DNA from: Cellulomonas soli
GTDB taxonomy: Bacteria > Actinomycetota > Actinomycetes > Actinomycetales > Cellulomonadaceae
NCBI RefSeq assembly: GCF_013409305.1
Contig: NZ_JACBZJ010000001.1
Coordinates: forward strand, 1,426,001 to 1,490,000
DNA length: 64,000 nucleotides
Reading direction: 5' to 3'
The stretch's first letter is position 1. The number at the start of each line of letters is the position of its first letter. Shown here piece by piece: positions 16,328 through 28,867 of this stretch. The notes beneath the pieces were generated by a model, which was not told where the DNA came from, did no database searches, and worked only from the letters and a program-made list of their open reading frames with translations. The translations under genes were made by a program, and so were the position numbers.

Positions 16328-16702
16328 TCAGCCCGCTGTCTGGGCCGCGTACTCCTCCGCCGTGAGCAGCGGACCGGTCGAGGAGACCTCCACCTTGAGC
16401 AGCCATCCGGCGCCGAACGGGTCGGAGTTCACCACCGAGGGGTCGTCGACCGCGTCCTGGTTGATCTCCGTGACGGTCCCGGAGACCGGGGAGAAGAGCT
16501 CCGAGACCGACTTGGTCGACTCGATCTCCCCGACGACCGCACCGGCGACGATCTCCTCGCCGACCTTCGGCAGCTCGAGATAGACGATGTCGCCGAGCGC
16601 GTCGGCGGCCACGGCGGTGATCCCGATGGTCGACGGGCTGCCGTCCTTCAGCCATTCGTGCTCGACGGTGTAGTGCAGGTCGGCGGGAAGGTCGGTGCTC
16701 AT
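16328..16702 (-). CDS. gcvH: Glycine cleavage system H protein
   Basis: 124 residues, normal length. The lipoyl-lysine is Lys64 in the motif [14 protein letters not shown], and the N-terminal [11 protein letters not shown] is conserved. GcvH carries the aminomethyl group on its lipoyl arm between GcvP, GcvT and lipoamide dehydrogenase. It is the last gene of gcvP-gcvT-gcvH, 79 bases after gcvT, with CAGGAG before ATG 16702. Control is through the glycine riboswitch at the head of the operon. Confidence 0.97.
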   Translation of the reverse strand: MSTDLPADLHYTVEHEWLKDGSPSTIGITAVAADALGDIVYLELPKVGEEIVAGAVVGEIESTKSVSELFSPVSGTVTEINQDAVDDPSVVNSDPFGAGWLLKVEVSSTGPLLTAEEYAAQTAG

Positions 16703-16781
16703 GGGTGCTCCTGGGGTCTCGAGGCGGGTTCGGCAGGGGACGGCGGGACGAGGTGCGCGACGGCGAGAGGCAGCAGCCCGG

Positions 16782-17936
<1,155 letters not shown>

Positions 17937-17998
17937 GTCGGTCTCCTGGACTTCAGCGTCGGGGGCGGCGGCGGGTTCGGGCGTGGGCGTGGGCGTGG

Positions 17999-20950
<2,952 letters not shown>

Positions 20951-21029
20951 GGGCTGCTCCACAGGGGTTCGCCCGGCGCACGCCGGGACGGCAAGGTGGG
21001 CTCCCCGCTCTGTCATCCGCGCGCCCGGG

Positions 21030-21240
21030 GGTACGCGACCTGAGAGTTTTGCCGGTCCGCCGTGGCCAGTGGGCCCGGGGCGCGCCGACTTGCACCGTCG
21101 GTGGGTCGGGCCCGAGGGCACGACCGCTTTCCAGAGTTGCCTCGCCGTGGCGGTACAGGGGGCCTGAGAGATTCCCGGGGAGGGTTGCTCCTTCGGCGTC
21201 CCGGCCGGCCGTGGCCGTCGGGAGCTCTCCCGCCATGGTT
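21030..21240 (-). ncRNA. Tandem glycine riboswitch ahead of gcvP
   Basis: Read on the minus strand, aptamer 1 (about 21236 down to 21160) has GGGAGAGCTCCC, GCCGAAGGAGCAACC and GGGAATCTCTCAGGC; aptamer 2 (about 21140 down to 21037) has CTCTGGAAAGCGG and GGCAAAACTCTCAGG. These are the conserved blocks of two glycine aptamers in series, joined by a short linker. About 80 bases separate aptamer 2 from the gcvP start. Glycine binding should switch the operon on. Confidence 0.92.
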
Positions 21241-21447
21241 CGAGCAGCGTGTTGAGTTGTGGCGTCAGGGTACCCCGCGGTCCTCCCGTCGAGCGGGTGG
21301 TCTCGCGGATCGGTCCGGGCCGGCGGGCCGCGGGCCGGCGGCCACCGTGCCGCACACCGAAGGGCGGCCCCGGGCGACTCCCCCGCCGTGACAAATCCAC
21401 GGCGGTCGCCCGCGCCGGACATCGCCGGGCCTGGTTACCCTGACCGG
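21241..21447. other. Divergent promoter region between gcv operon and moaB
   Basis: About 200 bases without a gene. TACCCT (21436-21441) sits six bases before the moaB ATG and fits a leaderless promoter. The gcv promoter must lie in the remaining part, but I cannot fix its hexamers. Confidence 0.5.
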
Positions 21448-22026
21448 ATGACGGCCCCTGACGGCGGGACGCACCACTCCTCGCACCGACCCGCGGTGGA
21501 CACCGCGGGCGAGCACGCGGGCAGCCGCGACGGCGCGCTCATCGGCGCCGCCACCGCCCTCGTCCTCGTCGTCTCCGACCGGTCCGCCGCGGGCGAGCGC
21601 GAGGACCTCTCGGGCCCCGCGGCAGCCGCCCGACTGGTCGAGGCCGGCTACGAGGTCGTCGACGTGGTGGTCGTCCCGGACGGCGCCATCTCCGTGGAAA
21701 ACGCGCTGCGTGCCGCGGTCGCCGGAGGCGCCCGGCTCGTCGTCACGTCCGGCGGCACCGGGGTCGGGCCTCGCGACCGGACGCCGGAAGGCACCCGGCC
21801 CGTGCTCGCCCTCGAGCTGCCGGGCATCGCCGAGCTGCTGCGCCGCGAGGGGGCACGGTCGGTGCCGACCGCCGTGCTCTCCCGCGGCCTCGCCGGCGTC
21901 ACGGTCGAGGGCACCGTGGTGGTCAACCTGCCCGGTTCGCCGCGCGGCGTGGTCGAGGGTCTCGACGTGCTCCTCCCGCTGCTCGGGCACCTGCTCGACC
22001 AGGTGGGCGGCGGTGACCACCGATGA
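21448..22026 (+). CDS. moaB: MogA/MoaB family molybdenum cofactor biosynthesis protein
   Basis: 192 residues. The core is a MogA/MoaB domain with [16 protein letters not shown], the nucleotide-binding [15 protein letters not shown] motif and [13 protein letters not shown]. The first 35 or so residues are a variable extension. MogA-type proteins adenylylate molybdopterin before metal insertion by MoeA; which of MogA or MoaB applies is not decidable here. ATG 21448 is six bases after a TACCCT -10 hexamer. The moaE ATG overlaps its stop by four bases. Confidence 0.9.
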   Translation: MTAPDGGTHHSSHRPAVDTAGEHAGSRDGALIGAATALVLVVSDRSAAGEREDLSGPAAAARLVEAGYEVVDVVVVPDGAISVENALRAAVAGGARLVVTSGGTGVGPRDRTPEGTRPVLALELPGIAELLRREGARSVPTAVLSRGLAGVTVEGTVVVNLPGSPRGVVEGLDVLLPLLGHLLDQVGGGDHR

Positions 22027-22442
22027 GCGTCCTGGCGCAGGTCACGCACACCCCGCTCGACCTGGGGTTTCACGTGGAACAGGTGAGCGGCCCCCAGGTC
22101 GGTGCGCTCGCCACGTTCCTCGGGGTGGTCCGCGACCACGACCCCTCGGTCCCGGGCGAGGTCGTCGCGCTCGACTACAGCGCACACCCGGACGCCGGCG
22201 CGGAGCTCGAGCGGATCGCGCACGAGATCGCCGACCGTGACGGCGTCCTGGGGGTCGCGGTGAGCCACCGGATCGGCCACCTCGCGGTCGGGGAGGCCGC
22301 CCTCGTCGCCGTGGTCGCGTCCGCGCACCGGGCCGAGGCGTTCGACGCGTGCCGGGAACTGGTCGAACGCGTCAAGGCGCAGCTGCCGGTCTGGAAGCGC
22401 GAGGTCCTCGCCGACGGGTCGCACCTGTGGGTCGGGCTGTGA
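22023..22442 (+). CDS. moaE: Molybdopterin synthase large subunit
   Basis: 139 residues, standard for MoaE. Motifs FLGVVRDHD, LDYSAHPDAGAELERIAHEI, AVSHRIGHLAVGEAALVAVV and VKAQLPVWKREV are all present, the last with the two active-site lysines. MoaE with MoaD inserts the two dithiolene sulfurs into precursor Z. It overlaps moaB (ATGA) and moaA (GTGA) by four bases each, so the three genes form a translationally coupled operon. The partner moaD is in the opposing operon at 23925. Confidence 0.95.
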   Translation: MSVLAQVTHTPLDLGFHVEQVSGPQVGALATFLGVVRDHDPSVPGEVVALDYSAHPDAGAELERIAHEIADRDGVLGVAVSHRIGHLAVGEAALVAVVASAHRAEAFDACRELVERVKAQLPVWKREVLADGSHLWVGL

Positions 22443-23455
22443 ACGGGCCCGTGCAGGCACCTCTGGTCGACCGGTTCGGCCGGGTGCACCGCGACCTGCG
22501 GATCTCGCTCACCGACCGGTGCTCGCTGCGCTGCACCTACTGCATGCCCGCCGAGGGCGTCCCGTGGCTCGCCCGCGACACCATGCTCAGCACCGAGGAG
22601 ATCGTCCGGGTCGCCCGCGTCGGCGTCGAGCTGGGCATCACCGAGATCCGGCTCACCGGCGGCGAACCCCTGCTGCGCACCGACGTGGTCGACGTCGTCC
22701 GACGGCTCACCGCGCTGACCGGACCCGAGGGTAGCCCCGAGGTCTCGCTGACCACCAACGCGCTGCGCCTGCCCGGCCTGGCCGCACCCCTGCGGGACGC
22801 CGGGCTGGAACGCGTCAACATCAGCCTCGACACGCTCGACCGCGCCCGGTTCCAGCAGCTCACCCGCCGCGACCGGCTCGTCGAGACCCTGGCCGGAGTG
22901 GCCGCCGCCGAGGCCGCCGGGCTGTCGCCGATCAAGATCAACGCGGTCGCCATGCGCGGGGTCAACGACGACGAGGTCGTCGCGCTCACGCGCTGGGCCG
23001 TCGACCACGGGTACCAGATGCGGTTCATCGAGCAGATGCCGCTCGACGGCGGGCACACCTGGGACCGCGTCACCATGGTCACCCAGGCGGAGATCCTCGA
23101 GCGGCTGACCTCCGCCTTCACGCTCACCGAGGTGCCCGGGCGCGGCGCGGCACCCGCCGAGCTCTGGTCCGTCGACGGCGGCCCGGAGACCGTCGGGGTC
23201 ATCGCCTCGGTGTCCGCACCCTTCTGCGGAGCGTGCGACCGGCTGCGCCTGACCGCCGACGGACAGCTGCGCGCGTGCCTGTTCTCCCAGACCGAGACCG
23301 ACGTGCGCGCGCTGGTCCGGGCCGACGGGACGGACGTCGACGCCGCGCTCGGGGACGCCTACCGGCGGTGCCTGGCCGGCAAGAAGGCAGGGCACGACAT
23401 CGACGACCCGACGTTCCTGCAGCCGACGCGACCGATGAGCGCGATCGGCGGCTGA
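22439..23455 (+). CDS. moaA: GTP 3',8-cyclase (radical SAM)
   Basis: 338 residues. The radical SAM cluster motif is Cys28, Cys32 and Cys35 in DRCSLRCTYCMP, and the C-terminal second 4Fe-4S cluster uses the Cys residues in APFCGACDRLRL and RACLF. MoaA makes 3',8-cyclo-GTP, the first step to the molybdenum cofactor. GTG 22439 overlaps the moaE stop. MoaC, needed for the next step, is not encoded in the window. The C-terminus ends in the common MSAIGG tail required for the radical reaction (terminal GG). Confidence 0.96.
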   Translation: MNGPVQAPLVDRFGRVHRDLRISLTDRCSLRCTYCMPAEGVPWLARDTMLSTEEIVRVARVGVELGITEIRLTGGEPLLRTDVVDVVRRLTALTGPEGSPEVSLTTNALRLPGLAAPLRDAGLERVNISLDTLDRARFQQLTRRDRLVETLAGVAAAEAAGLSPIKINAVAMRGVNDDEVVALTRWAVDHGYQMRFIEQMPLDGGHTWDRVTMVTQAEILERLTSAFTLTEVPGRGAAPAELWSVDGGPETVGVIASVSAPFCGACDRLRLTADGQLRACLFSQTETDVRALVRADGTDVDAALGDAYRRCLAGKKAGHDIDDPTFLQPTRPMSAIGG

Positions 23456-23481
23456 CCGCCGACGTCACGGAGTGGTCGGGG

Positions 23482-23826
23482 TCAGAAGTCGAAGAGGTCC
23501 TCGAGCCAGGACTCGCGCTTCTTCTTCCGCCGCGGGTCGTGCCCGCGGCTGTCGTACGCCGCACGGTCGTCACGCCTGTCGTCGTAGCCGCGCGCCGCGG
23601 GCTGGCCGTACGGGGTGGGTTGGCCGTACGGGGCGGGTTGGCCGTACGGGGCGGGAGCAGCGGCCGGGGTCGCCTGCACGGCGGACGCGGTGCCGCCCGA
23701 GCGTTCGAGGATCTTGTCGAGCTCGCCGCGGTCGAGCCACACGCCGCGGCACACCGGGCAGTAGTCGATCTCGACGCCCTGGCGGTCGGTCATCACGAGC
23801 CGTGCCTGGTCCACCGGACACAACAT
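23482..23826 (-). CDS. TFIIB-type zinc ribbon protein with PYGQP repeats
   Basis: 114 residues. An N-terminal zinc ribbon with CPVD and CPVCRGVWLDRGELDKI (two CxxC-like pairs) is typical of the zf-TFIIB domain family of small bacterial proteins. It is followed by a low-complexity linker with three PYGQP repeats, encoded by imperfect 18-base repeats at about 23595-23655, and a charged tail (RRKKKRESWLEDLFDF). The DLFDF end is a conserved feature of this group. Function is unknown. It is convergent with moaA and appears separate from the moaD operon. Confidence 0.82.
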   Translation of the reverse strand: MLCPVDQARLVMTDRQGVEIDYCPVCRGVWLDRGELDKILERSGGTASAVQATPAAAPAPYGQPAPYGQPTPYGQPAARGYDDRRDDRAAYDSRGHDPRRKKKRESWLEDLFDF

Positions 23827-23924
23827 GCGCGCACCTCCGTCGTGGCGGTGACCGTCACCGCCTCCGGCCGGGACAACGGCCGACGGCACCGATCGGTGCC
23901 CGCCCGGACGACGGCACGAGCCGG

Positions 23925-24161
23925 TCAGCCGCCGGCGAAGGGCGGGAGCACGTCGAGCACGGCACCGGCAGGCACGGGCTCGGCGCCCTCGACGCGAACG
24001 CCGTCGGCGAGCAGCGCGCACCGACCGAGCACGCGGTCGAGCTCCGCGCCGTGCCGCGCGACGACCTCGGCCAGCACCGACGCCAGAGAGCCGGCCGGCA
24101 CCTGCTCCTGCTCGAGGCCCGCGGCCTCGGCGGCCGCGGCGAAGTAGCGGACCGTGATCAC
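23925..24161 (-). CDS. moaD: MoaD-like molybdopterin synthase sulfur carrier
   Basis: 78 residues, ubiquitin-like beta-grasp fold. It begins VITVRYFAAAAEAAG and ends VLPPFAGG with the essential C-terminal Gly-Gly that is thiocarboxylated for sulfur transfer to MoaE. GTG 24161 overlaps the stop of the mobA/DUF6457 gene by four bases (GTGA), so it is translated as the last gene of the moeA-mobA-moaD unit. Length and the GG end leave little doubt. Confidence 0.93.
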   Translation of the reverse strand: MITVRYFAAAAEAAGLEQEQVPAGSLASVLAEVVARHGAELDRVLGRCALLADGVRVEGAEPVPAGAVLDVLPPFAGG

Positions 24162-25111
24162 GCGGTCGGCCCGTCGGCACCCCAGGCTGCGGCCGCGGCA
24201 CGCACGCGCGCGAGCACGTCGGCCACCGCCTCGGGGCTCCCGCCGGCGGCCCCGACGGCGATGCCCGCGACGAACAGCGACAACGGTGCCGCGGGTCGGG
24301 CGACCTGGTGCGCCACCTCCCCGGCGACGTCCAGCACGTCGACGACGTCGACCAACGACGGGTCCACGCCGAGGGCGACCGCGAGCGCGGACGTCCAGAC
24401 GGGCAGGTCGGCGCCCGGTGCGCGCCTCGGGTCCTCGCTCATGGGTCGCTCCTCGTGGTGTCGTCCGCGTGCTGCGGGTGCTGCGGGGCGCTGCCCCGGC
24501 CCGTCCGATCCTGCCACCGGCGCGGCCGCACCGAGCTGCGCGTCGAGCCGGCGGACGTCGTCCCAGGTGTCGGCGTCCAGCCCACCTCCTTCGAGGTCCG
24601 TGACGTCGGTGAGCCGCAGGCCGTCGAGCAGCGCACGGACCGGCAGCCCGCGCACGCCCGTCGGCCCGCCGTGCCGCGCGACCGCCTGGTCGAGGGCGGC
24701 GCGGGTGTAGACGGCGAGCAGGTGCTGGGCCCGACCGTCCTCGTCGACCAGTCGGGCGCCGTCGGGGGCCTTGGTGGCGGCCTCGAGCAGCGCGGGTACG
24801 ACGCGGGACGCGAGCGGGACGTCGCAGGCCAGCACGAGCACCAGCGGTGCACCGTCCGGTCCGAGCGCGGTCAGCCCGGCGGCGAGACCGGCGGCCGGGC
24901 CGCCGTCGGGCGGGTCCTCGAGCACGGTCACGACCCCGGGGCGGACCAGCCGGTCGGGTGCGACGAGGACCGTGCGGCCGGCCCCGGTCGTCGCGTCGAG
25001 CACGTGGTCGACGAGCGCCCGGCCACCGACGGCAACCTCGGGCTTGGAGGCGCCGCCGAGCCGCCGGGCACGCCCGCCGGCGAGCACCACGGCGTCGAAC
25101 GACGTGCCCAT
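24158..25111 (-). CDS. mobA: MobA-like molybdenum cofactor guanylyltransferase fused to a DUF6457-type domain
   Basis: 317 residues. The N-terminal 200 residues are a nucleotidyltransferase with the MobA motif AVVLAGGRARRLGGASKPE, and LVLACDVPLAS for metal binding. After a low-complexity linker, a second ATG-like position (MSEDPRR) starts a roughly 90-residue helical module (TSALAVALGVDPSLVDVVDV...) of the kind annotated DUF6457 and usually found as a separate small protein beside moco genes. MobA attaches GMP to the cofactor. ATG 25111 overlaps the moeA stop by one base; a TTG just upstream is an alternative start. Confidence 0.88.
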   Translation of the reverse strand: MGTSFDAVVLAGGRARRLGGASKPEVAVGGRALVDHVLDATTGAGRTVLVAPDRLVRPGVVTVLEDPPDGGPAAGLAAGLTALGPDGAPLVLVLACDVPLASRVVPALLEAATKAPDGARLVDEDGRAQHLLAVYTRAALDQAVARHGGPTGVRGLPVRALLDGLRLTDVTDLEGGGLDADTWDDVRRLDAQLGAAAPVAGSDGPGQRPAAPAARGRHHEERPMSEDPRRAPGADLPVWTSALAVALGVDPSLVDVVDVLDVAGEVAHQVARPAAPLSLFVAGIAVGAAGGSPEAVADVLARVRAAAAAWGADGPTA

Positions 25112-26388
25112 CAACGCAGCCGCAGGACCGTGAGCAGGTCACCACGCTCGACGGCCGTCACGTCGACCGGGACCACGGCGAGCCCGTCGGCCAGCGCGAG
25201 CCGGGCGACCAGGTGCGAGCCGGACCCGCCCGGGGTGGCACGGCGGACGGTCGGGCGAGGGTTCGTCGCAGGGTCCACGGCGGTGTCGAGCCCGAGGTCG
25301 TCGGCCGGCGCGACGACGCGCACGGGCATGATCTGCGTGCGGCCCGGTGGCGTGCGCCACGCGTCGTCGACGGTCGCGACGACCGTGGGGCGCTCGACCT
25401 CCGTGGCTCCCTGCAGGCGTCGCAGCGCAGGGCGCACGAACAGCTCGAACGAGACGAACGAGCTGACCGGGTTGCCCGGCAGGGCGAACACCGGCGTGCC
25501 GTGGACCAGCCGGCCCAGTCCCTGCGGCTTGCCGGGCTGCACGGCGACGGGCACGAACGCGACGTCCGGCTCGTCGAGCAGCGCAGCCTTGACCACGTCG
25601 TACGCACCGACGCTGACCCCGCCCGAGGTGATGATCGCGTCGACCGGCCCGGCCTGCGGGTACGTGCCGGCGTCGAGGGCGTCGAGCAGGGCACGCAGGT
25701 CCGCGGGGTCGTCGCCGACGGGACCGATACGGACCGCGTCGGCGCCGGCCTCGCGCACGGCGGCGGCGAGCAGCCACGAGTTCGAGTCGGGCAGCTGCCC
25801 GCGGGCCAACGGTTCGCCCGGTGCGACCAGCTCGTCCCCGGTCGAGACGACGGCCACGCGCGGACGCCGGTGCACGACGAGCCTGGCCTGCCCGACCGAC
25901 GCGCACGCGCTCACGTGCGCCGGGCCGAGCAGCGTGCCCGCCGGGACGACGAGGTCGCCCGCTGCGGCGTCCTCGCCCGCACCCCGCACGTGCGCGCCGG
26001 GGGCCGGTTCGACGCGCACGGTCACGGAGATCGTCCCGCCGTCGGTGTGCTCGACCGGGACGATCGCGTCGGCCCCGCTGGGAACGGGCGCACCCGTCAT
26101 GATCCGGGCGGCTGTGCCGCGGTCGATCCGAGGGTCGGCCGAGGTGCCTGCCGGCAGGTCCGCGACGACCCACAGGGTCACCGGGTGCTCGGCGGACGCA
26201 CCGACGAGGTCCGCCTGGTGCACCGCGTAGCCGTCCATCGCGGAGTTCGCCCAGCGGGGCAGGGCGTCGGCCGTGCGCACGTCCTGCGCGAGCACGCGAC
26301 CGAGCGCGTCGTCGAGACCGACCTCCTCGGTCGGCAGAGGTGCGCCCAGGGCGAGCGCGGCGGCCCGGTGCTCGGCGAGCGTGCGCAT
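25111..26388 (-). CDS. moeA: Molybdopterin molybdotransferase
   Basis: 425 residues, typical MoeA with domains in order: N-terminal EDALGRVLA-like segment, PRWANSAMDGYAV, IMTGAPVPSGADAIVPVEH, then the MogA-like core with STGDELV, SGGVSVGAYD and PGKPQGLG, FALPGNPVSSF, and the C-terminal beta domain. MoeA inserts molybdate into adenylylated molybdopterin. The start is either ATG 26388 or GTG 26424, which overlaps the upstream aminotransferase stop as GTGA and has AGGG upstream; the choice adds 12 residues. Confidence 0.95.
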   Translation of the reverse strand: MRTLAEHRAAALALGAPLPTEEVGLDDALGRVLAQDVRTADALPRWANSAMDGYAVHQADLVGASAEHPVTLWVVADLPAGTSADPRIDRGTAARIMTGAPVPSGADAIVPVEHTDGGTISVTVRVEPAPGAHVRGAGEDAAAGDLVVPAGTLLGPAHVSACASVGQARLVVHRRPRVAVVSTGDELVAPGEPLARGQLPDSNSWLLAAAVREAGADAVRIGPVGDDPADLRALLDALDAGTYPQAGPVDAIITSGGVSVGAYDVVKAALLDEPDVAFVPVAVQPGKPQGLGRLVHGTPVFALPGNPVSSFVSFELFVRPALRRLQGATEVERPTVVATVDDAWRTPPGRTQIMPVRVVAPADDLGLDTAVDPATNPRPTVRRATPGGSGSHLVARLALADGLAVVPVDVTAVERGDLLTVLRLR

Positions 26389-26420
26389 CACGGTCGGGGC
26401 CGTCGGGACGGTCGGCGCCC

Positions 26421-27596
26421 TCACAGCGTGCCCTGCCACGCGACGATCCGGTCGACGGCCTCGCGCACGACGTCGACGGACGAGGCGAACGACAGCCGGA
26501 CGTACCGGTTCCCGTCGACCGGGTCGAAGTCGGTTCCCGGGGTCAGGGCGACCCCGGCCTCGTCGAGCAGGCGGGCGCACCAGGTCACCGAGTCCAGCCC
26601 GGAGGCGGACACGTCGCCGTACAGGTAGAACGCGCCGTCGGCGGGGGCTACGTGCACCCAGCCGAGCTCGTCGAGCCGGCCGAGCAGGTGCGTGCGCGCC
26701 TCGGCGTAGCGGTCGACGTTCTCGCGCGCCGCCGCGTAGCCCTCGGGGCTGAACGCAGCGACGCCGGCGTGCTGGGCGAGCGCGGGCGGGCACAGCGCCA
26801 CGTTGCCCGCGAGCGCGTCGACGGCCGCGACGAGGTCGTCCGGGAGCACGAGCCAGCCGAGGCGCCAGCCGGTCATCGCCCAGTACTTGGAGAACGAGTT
26901 CACGACGACCGCACCCTGGTCGAGGTACTGCGCGGCCGTCGCAGTCGCCAGCGCCTCCCCCGTCGCGTCCGGGTAGGTGATGCCGTGGTAGATCTCGTCG
27001 CTGATCAGCCGGACGCCGTGCGCGCCGCACCAGGCGGCGAGGGCCGCGAGCTCGTCGGGGTCGATCATCGTGCCGGTCGGGTTGGCGGGGCTCGCGACGA
27101 CCAGGCCGTCGACCGGGGTGTCGAGCGCCTCGAGCTGGGCGACCGTCGGCTGGAACCGGGTCTGCGGCCCGCACGCGAGCTCGACGACCTCGCAGCCGAG
27201 GGCCGCGAGGATGTTCGTGTACGCGGGGTACCCAGGCCGGGCGAGCGCGACCCGGTCGCCGACGTCGAACGCAGCGAGGAAGGCCAGCAGGAACCCGCCC
27301 GACGAACCGGTGGTGACCGCGACGCGGGCCGGGTCGACGTCCAGGCCGTACCAGTCGGCGTAGTGGTGCGCGATGGCCGCGCGCAGCCCCGGCGCACCCA
27401 TCGACTCGGTGTACCCGAGGTCACCGCTGGTCAGCAGGTCGATCGCCCGGGCACGCACGACGTCGGACGCGCCCGTCGACGGCTCGCCCGCGCACAGGTT
27501 CAGCACCTTCTCGCCTGCGGCCCGGCGTGCGTTGGCCGCTGCGAGGATCTCCATGACGGCGAACGGCGGGACCTGGGACCGGCGCGAGACCTTCAT
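26421..27596 (-). CDS. Class I/II PLP-dependent aminotransferase
   Basis: 391 residues, aspartate-aminotransferase fold. The start MKVSRRSQVPPFAVMEILAA is typical; GYTESMGAPGLR, SPANPTGTMID, SDEIYHGI and the PLP lysine in NSFSKYWAMTGWRLGW (about residue 237) are clear. It sits immediately upstream of moeA, with possible four-base overlap, so it is probably cotranscribed with the molybdenum cofactor genes; I see no biochemical reason for this. Substrate is not predictable. Confidence 0.9.
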   Translation of the reverse strand: MKVSRRSQVPPFAVMEILAAANARRAAGEKVLNLCAGEPSTGASDVVRARAIDLLTSGDLGYTESMGAPGLRAAIAHHYADWYGLDVDPARVAVTTGSSGGFLLAFLAAFDVGDRVALARPGYPAYTNILAALGCEVVELACGPQTRFQPTVAQLEALDTPVDGLVVASPANPTGTMIDPDELAALAAWCGAHGVRLISDEIYHGITYPDATGEALATATAAQYLDQGAVVVNSFSKYWAMTGWRLGWLVLPDDLVAAVDALAGNVALCPPALAQHAGVAAFSPEGYAAARENVDRYAEARTHLLGRLDELGWVHVAPADGAFYLYGDVSASGLDSVTWCARLLDEAGVALTPGTDFDPVDGNRYVRLSFASSVDVVREAVDRIVAWQGTL

Positions 27597-27666
27597 GCCC
27601 CCATCGTCGCCGAGACACCTGGGAGATGCGCGGACATGTCCAGGTTCGTCCAGGTCGTGGACCCCG

Positions 27667-27840
27667 TCAGCTCTGGTCGTCGACCTCGGCATCCGCGGCG
27701 TCGGCCTTGATGCGGTCGATCGCACCCTGTGCCGAGGCCTTCGCGGAGTACCCCTCGCTGCTCGCCAGGACGTTGCCGTTCGTCGCCTTGATACGGAACC
27801 GGAACTCGTCGGCCTTGTCCTTGTAGATCTCGAACTTCAC
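27667..27840 (-). CDS. DUF1508 (YegP-like) small protein
   Basis: 57 residues, a single YegP-type domain: KFEIYKDKADEFRFRIKATN, then NVLASSEGYSAKASAQGAID. The family forms a small alpha/beta fold, often duplicated; here one copy. GTG 27840 with a G-rich block upstream is the start, because the conserved first strand follows at once. Role unknown. Confidence 0.88.
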   Translation of the reverse strand: MKFEIYKDKADEFRFRIKATNGNVLASSEGYSAKASAQGAIDRIKADAADAEVDDQS

Positions 27841-27952
27841 GACAGCCCCCGTTGGCCCAGGCCGTCGGCGGGACGTCGGCGGCACCTCTGCCAGTGTGAC
27901 GACGGGACCGGCGGTCGCAAGCGGGGACGGGAGGACGCGGTGCGCGCTCCGC

Positions 27953-28231
27953 TCAGCGCGTCCTGCTGCGCCGGAGCCGCCGGACGAGGACGACGGCACC
28001 CGCACCGAGCAGGGTCGAGCCGAACGCGACCGCACCGACGAGCAGCTCCCCCGCACCAGACGACGCCGGGGCGACGAGCAGGACCGCCACGAGGACCCCG
28101 ACGACCGCGGCCAGGACGACCACCCGCGCGAGCGCCCGACCGCCACGGGCCCGGCGCGCGACGCGTGGCGGCCTCGTGCCGAGGACGACTGCCGGCGCGA
28201 CGGTGCGCCGCAGGTGGGACGGGGTCACCAT
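27953..28231 (-). CDS. Small membrane protein, hypothetical
   Basis: 92 residues with two hydrophobic segments, roughly residues 36-53 (RVVVLAAVVGVLVAVLLVA) and 64-83 (LVGAVAFGSTLLGAGAVVLV), each flanked by Arg-rich cytoplasmic sequence (RRARGGRALAR and RRLRRSRTR). Basic ends place both termini inside. No family recognised. ATG 28231 is the first start; there is AGGAG-like sequence upstream. Single gene between the DUF1508 protein and the phosphatase. Confidence 0.65.
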   Translation of the reverse strand: MVTPSHLRRTVAPAVVLGTRPPRVARRARGGRALARVVVLAAVVGVLVAVLLVAPASSGAGELLVGAVAFGSTLLGAGAVVLVRRLRRSRTR

Positions 28232-28354
28232 CGGCTGGCTCCTTCACGGGTCCCGACCTCTCAGCCGGACGGGCGATTGCCAGGAAGCCTCCCTGGTGCC
28301 CATGAGCACCGCGGGGCGCGCCGGTGAACGGCGAGCGACGGTCCGGCGACAGCC

Positions 28355-28867
28355 TCAGAGCGCCGCGCGCACGTGCGCGACGATGCCGTCCGCGGCCGCC
28401 TCGACCTGCGCCAGGCAGTCCTCGAAGTCCTCCGGTCCGCCGTACCAGGGGTCGTCGACGTCGAGCACGTGCTCCGGCTCCCCCGGTGCGACCACGGGCG
28501 CAGCCGGGTCGAACGAGCGGAACATCACGACCCGACCCGCGATCACCGGGTCCGCCGCCAGACGGCGCAACGAGCGGGCGTGCGTCGCCGTCATCGCCAG
28601 CACGAGGTCCCGGGCGGGCAGCTCGGTGGCGCGGACCTGCCGCGCGCGGTGGCCCTCCCCCGCCGAGTACCCGTGCGCGACCAGCACCGTCCGGGCCCGC
28701 CGGTCGATCGGGTGCCCGTGCTCCTCGTCGCTGATGCCCGTGGAGTCGACCACCACCAGCTCGCCGAGGCCCGCCGCCTCGAACCGGTCGCGCAGCACCA
28801 CCTCGGCCATCGGGGACCGGCAGATGTTGCCCGTGCACACCGTCATCACCCGGTACGGCACGCTCAC
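28355..28867 (-). CDS. Low molecular weight protein-tyrosine phosphatase
   Basis: 170 residues. The active site is VCTGNICRSPMAE (CX5R P-loop near residues 10-18) and the general acid Asp is in the DVDDPWYGG loop near the C-terminus, the standard LMW-PTP layout. Such enzymes dephosphorylate tyrosine on protein kinases and polysaccharide regulators. GTG 28867 overlaps the stop of the upstream acetyltransferase by four bases, so the two are coupled; ATG 28846 is another possible start. Confidence 0.92.
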   Translation of the reverse strand: MSVPYRVMTVCTGNICRSPMAEVVLRDRFEAAGLGELVVVDSTGISDEEHGHPIDRRARTVLVAHGYSAGEGHRARQVRATELPARDLVLAMTATHARSLRRLAADPVIAGRVVMFRSFDPAAPVVAPGEPEHVLDVDDPWYGGPEDFEDCLAQVEAAADGIVAHVRAAL

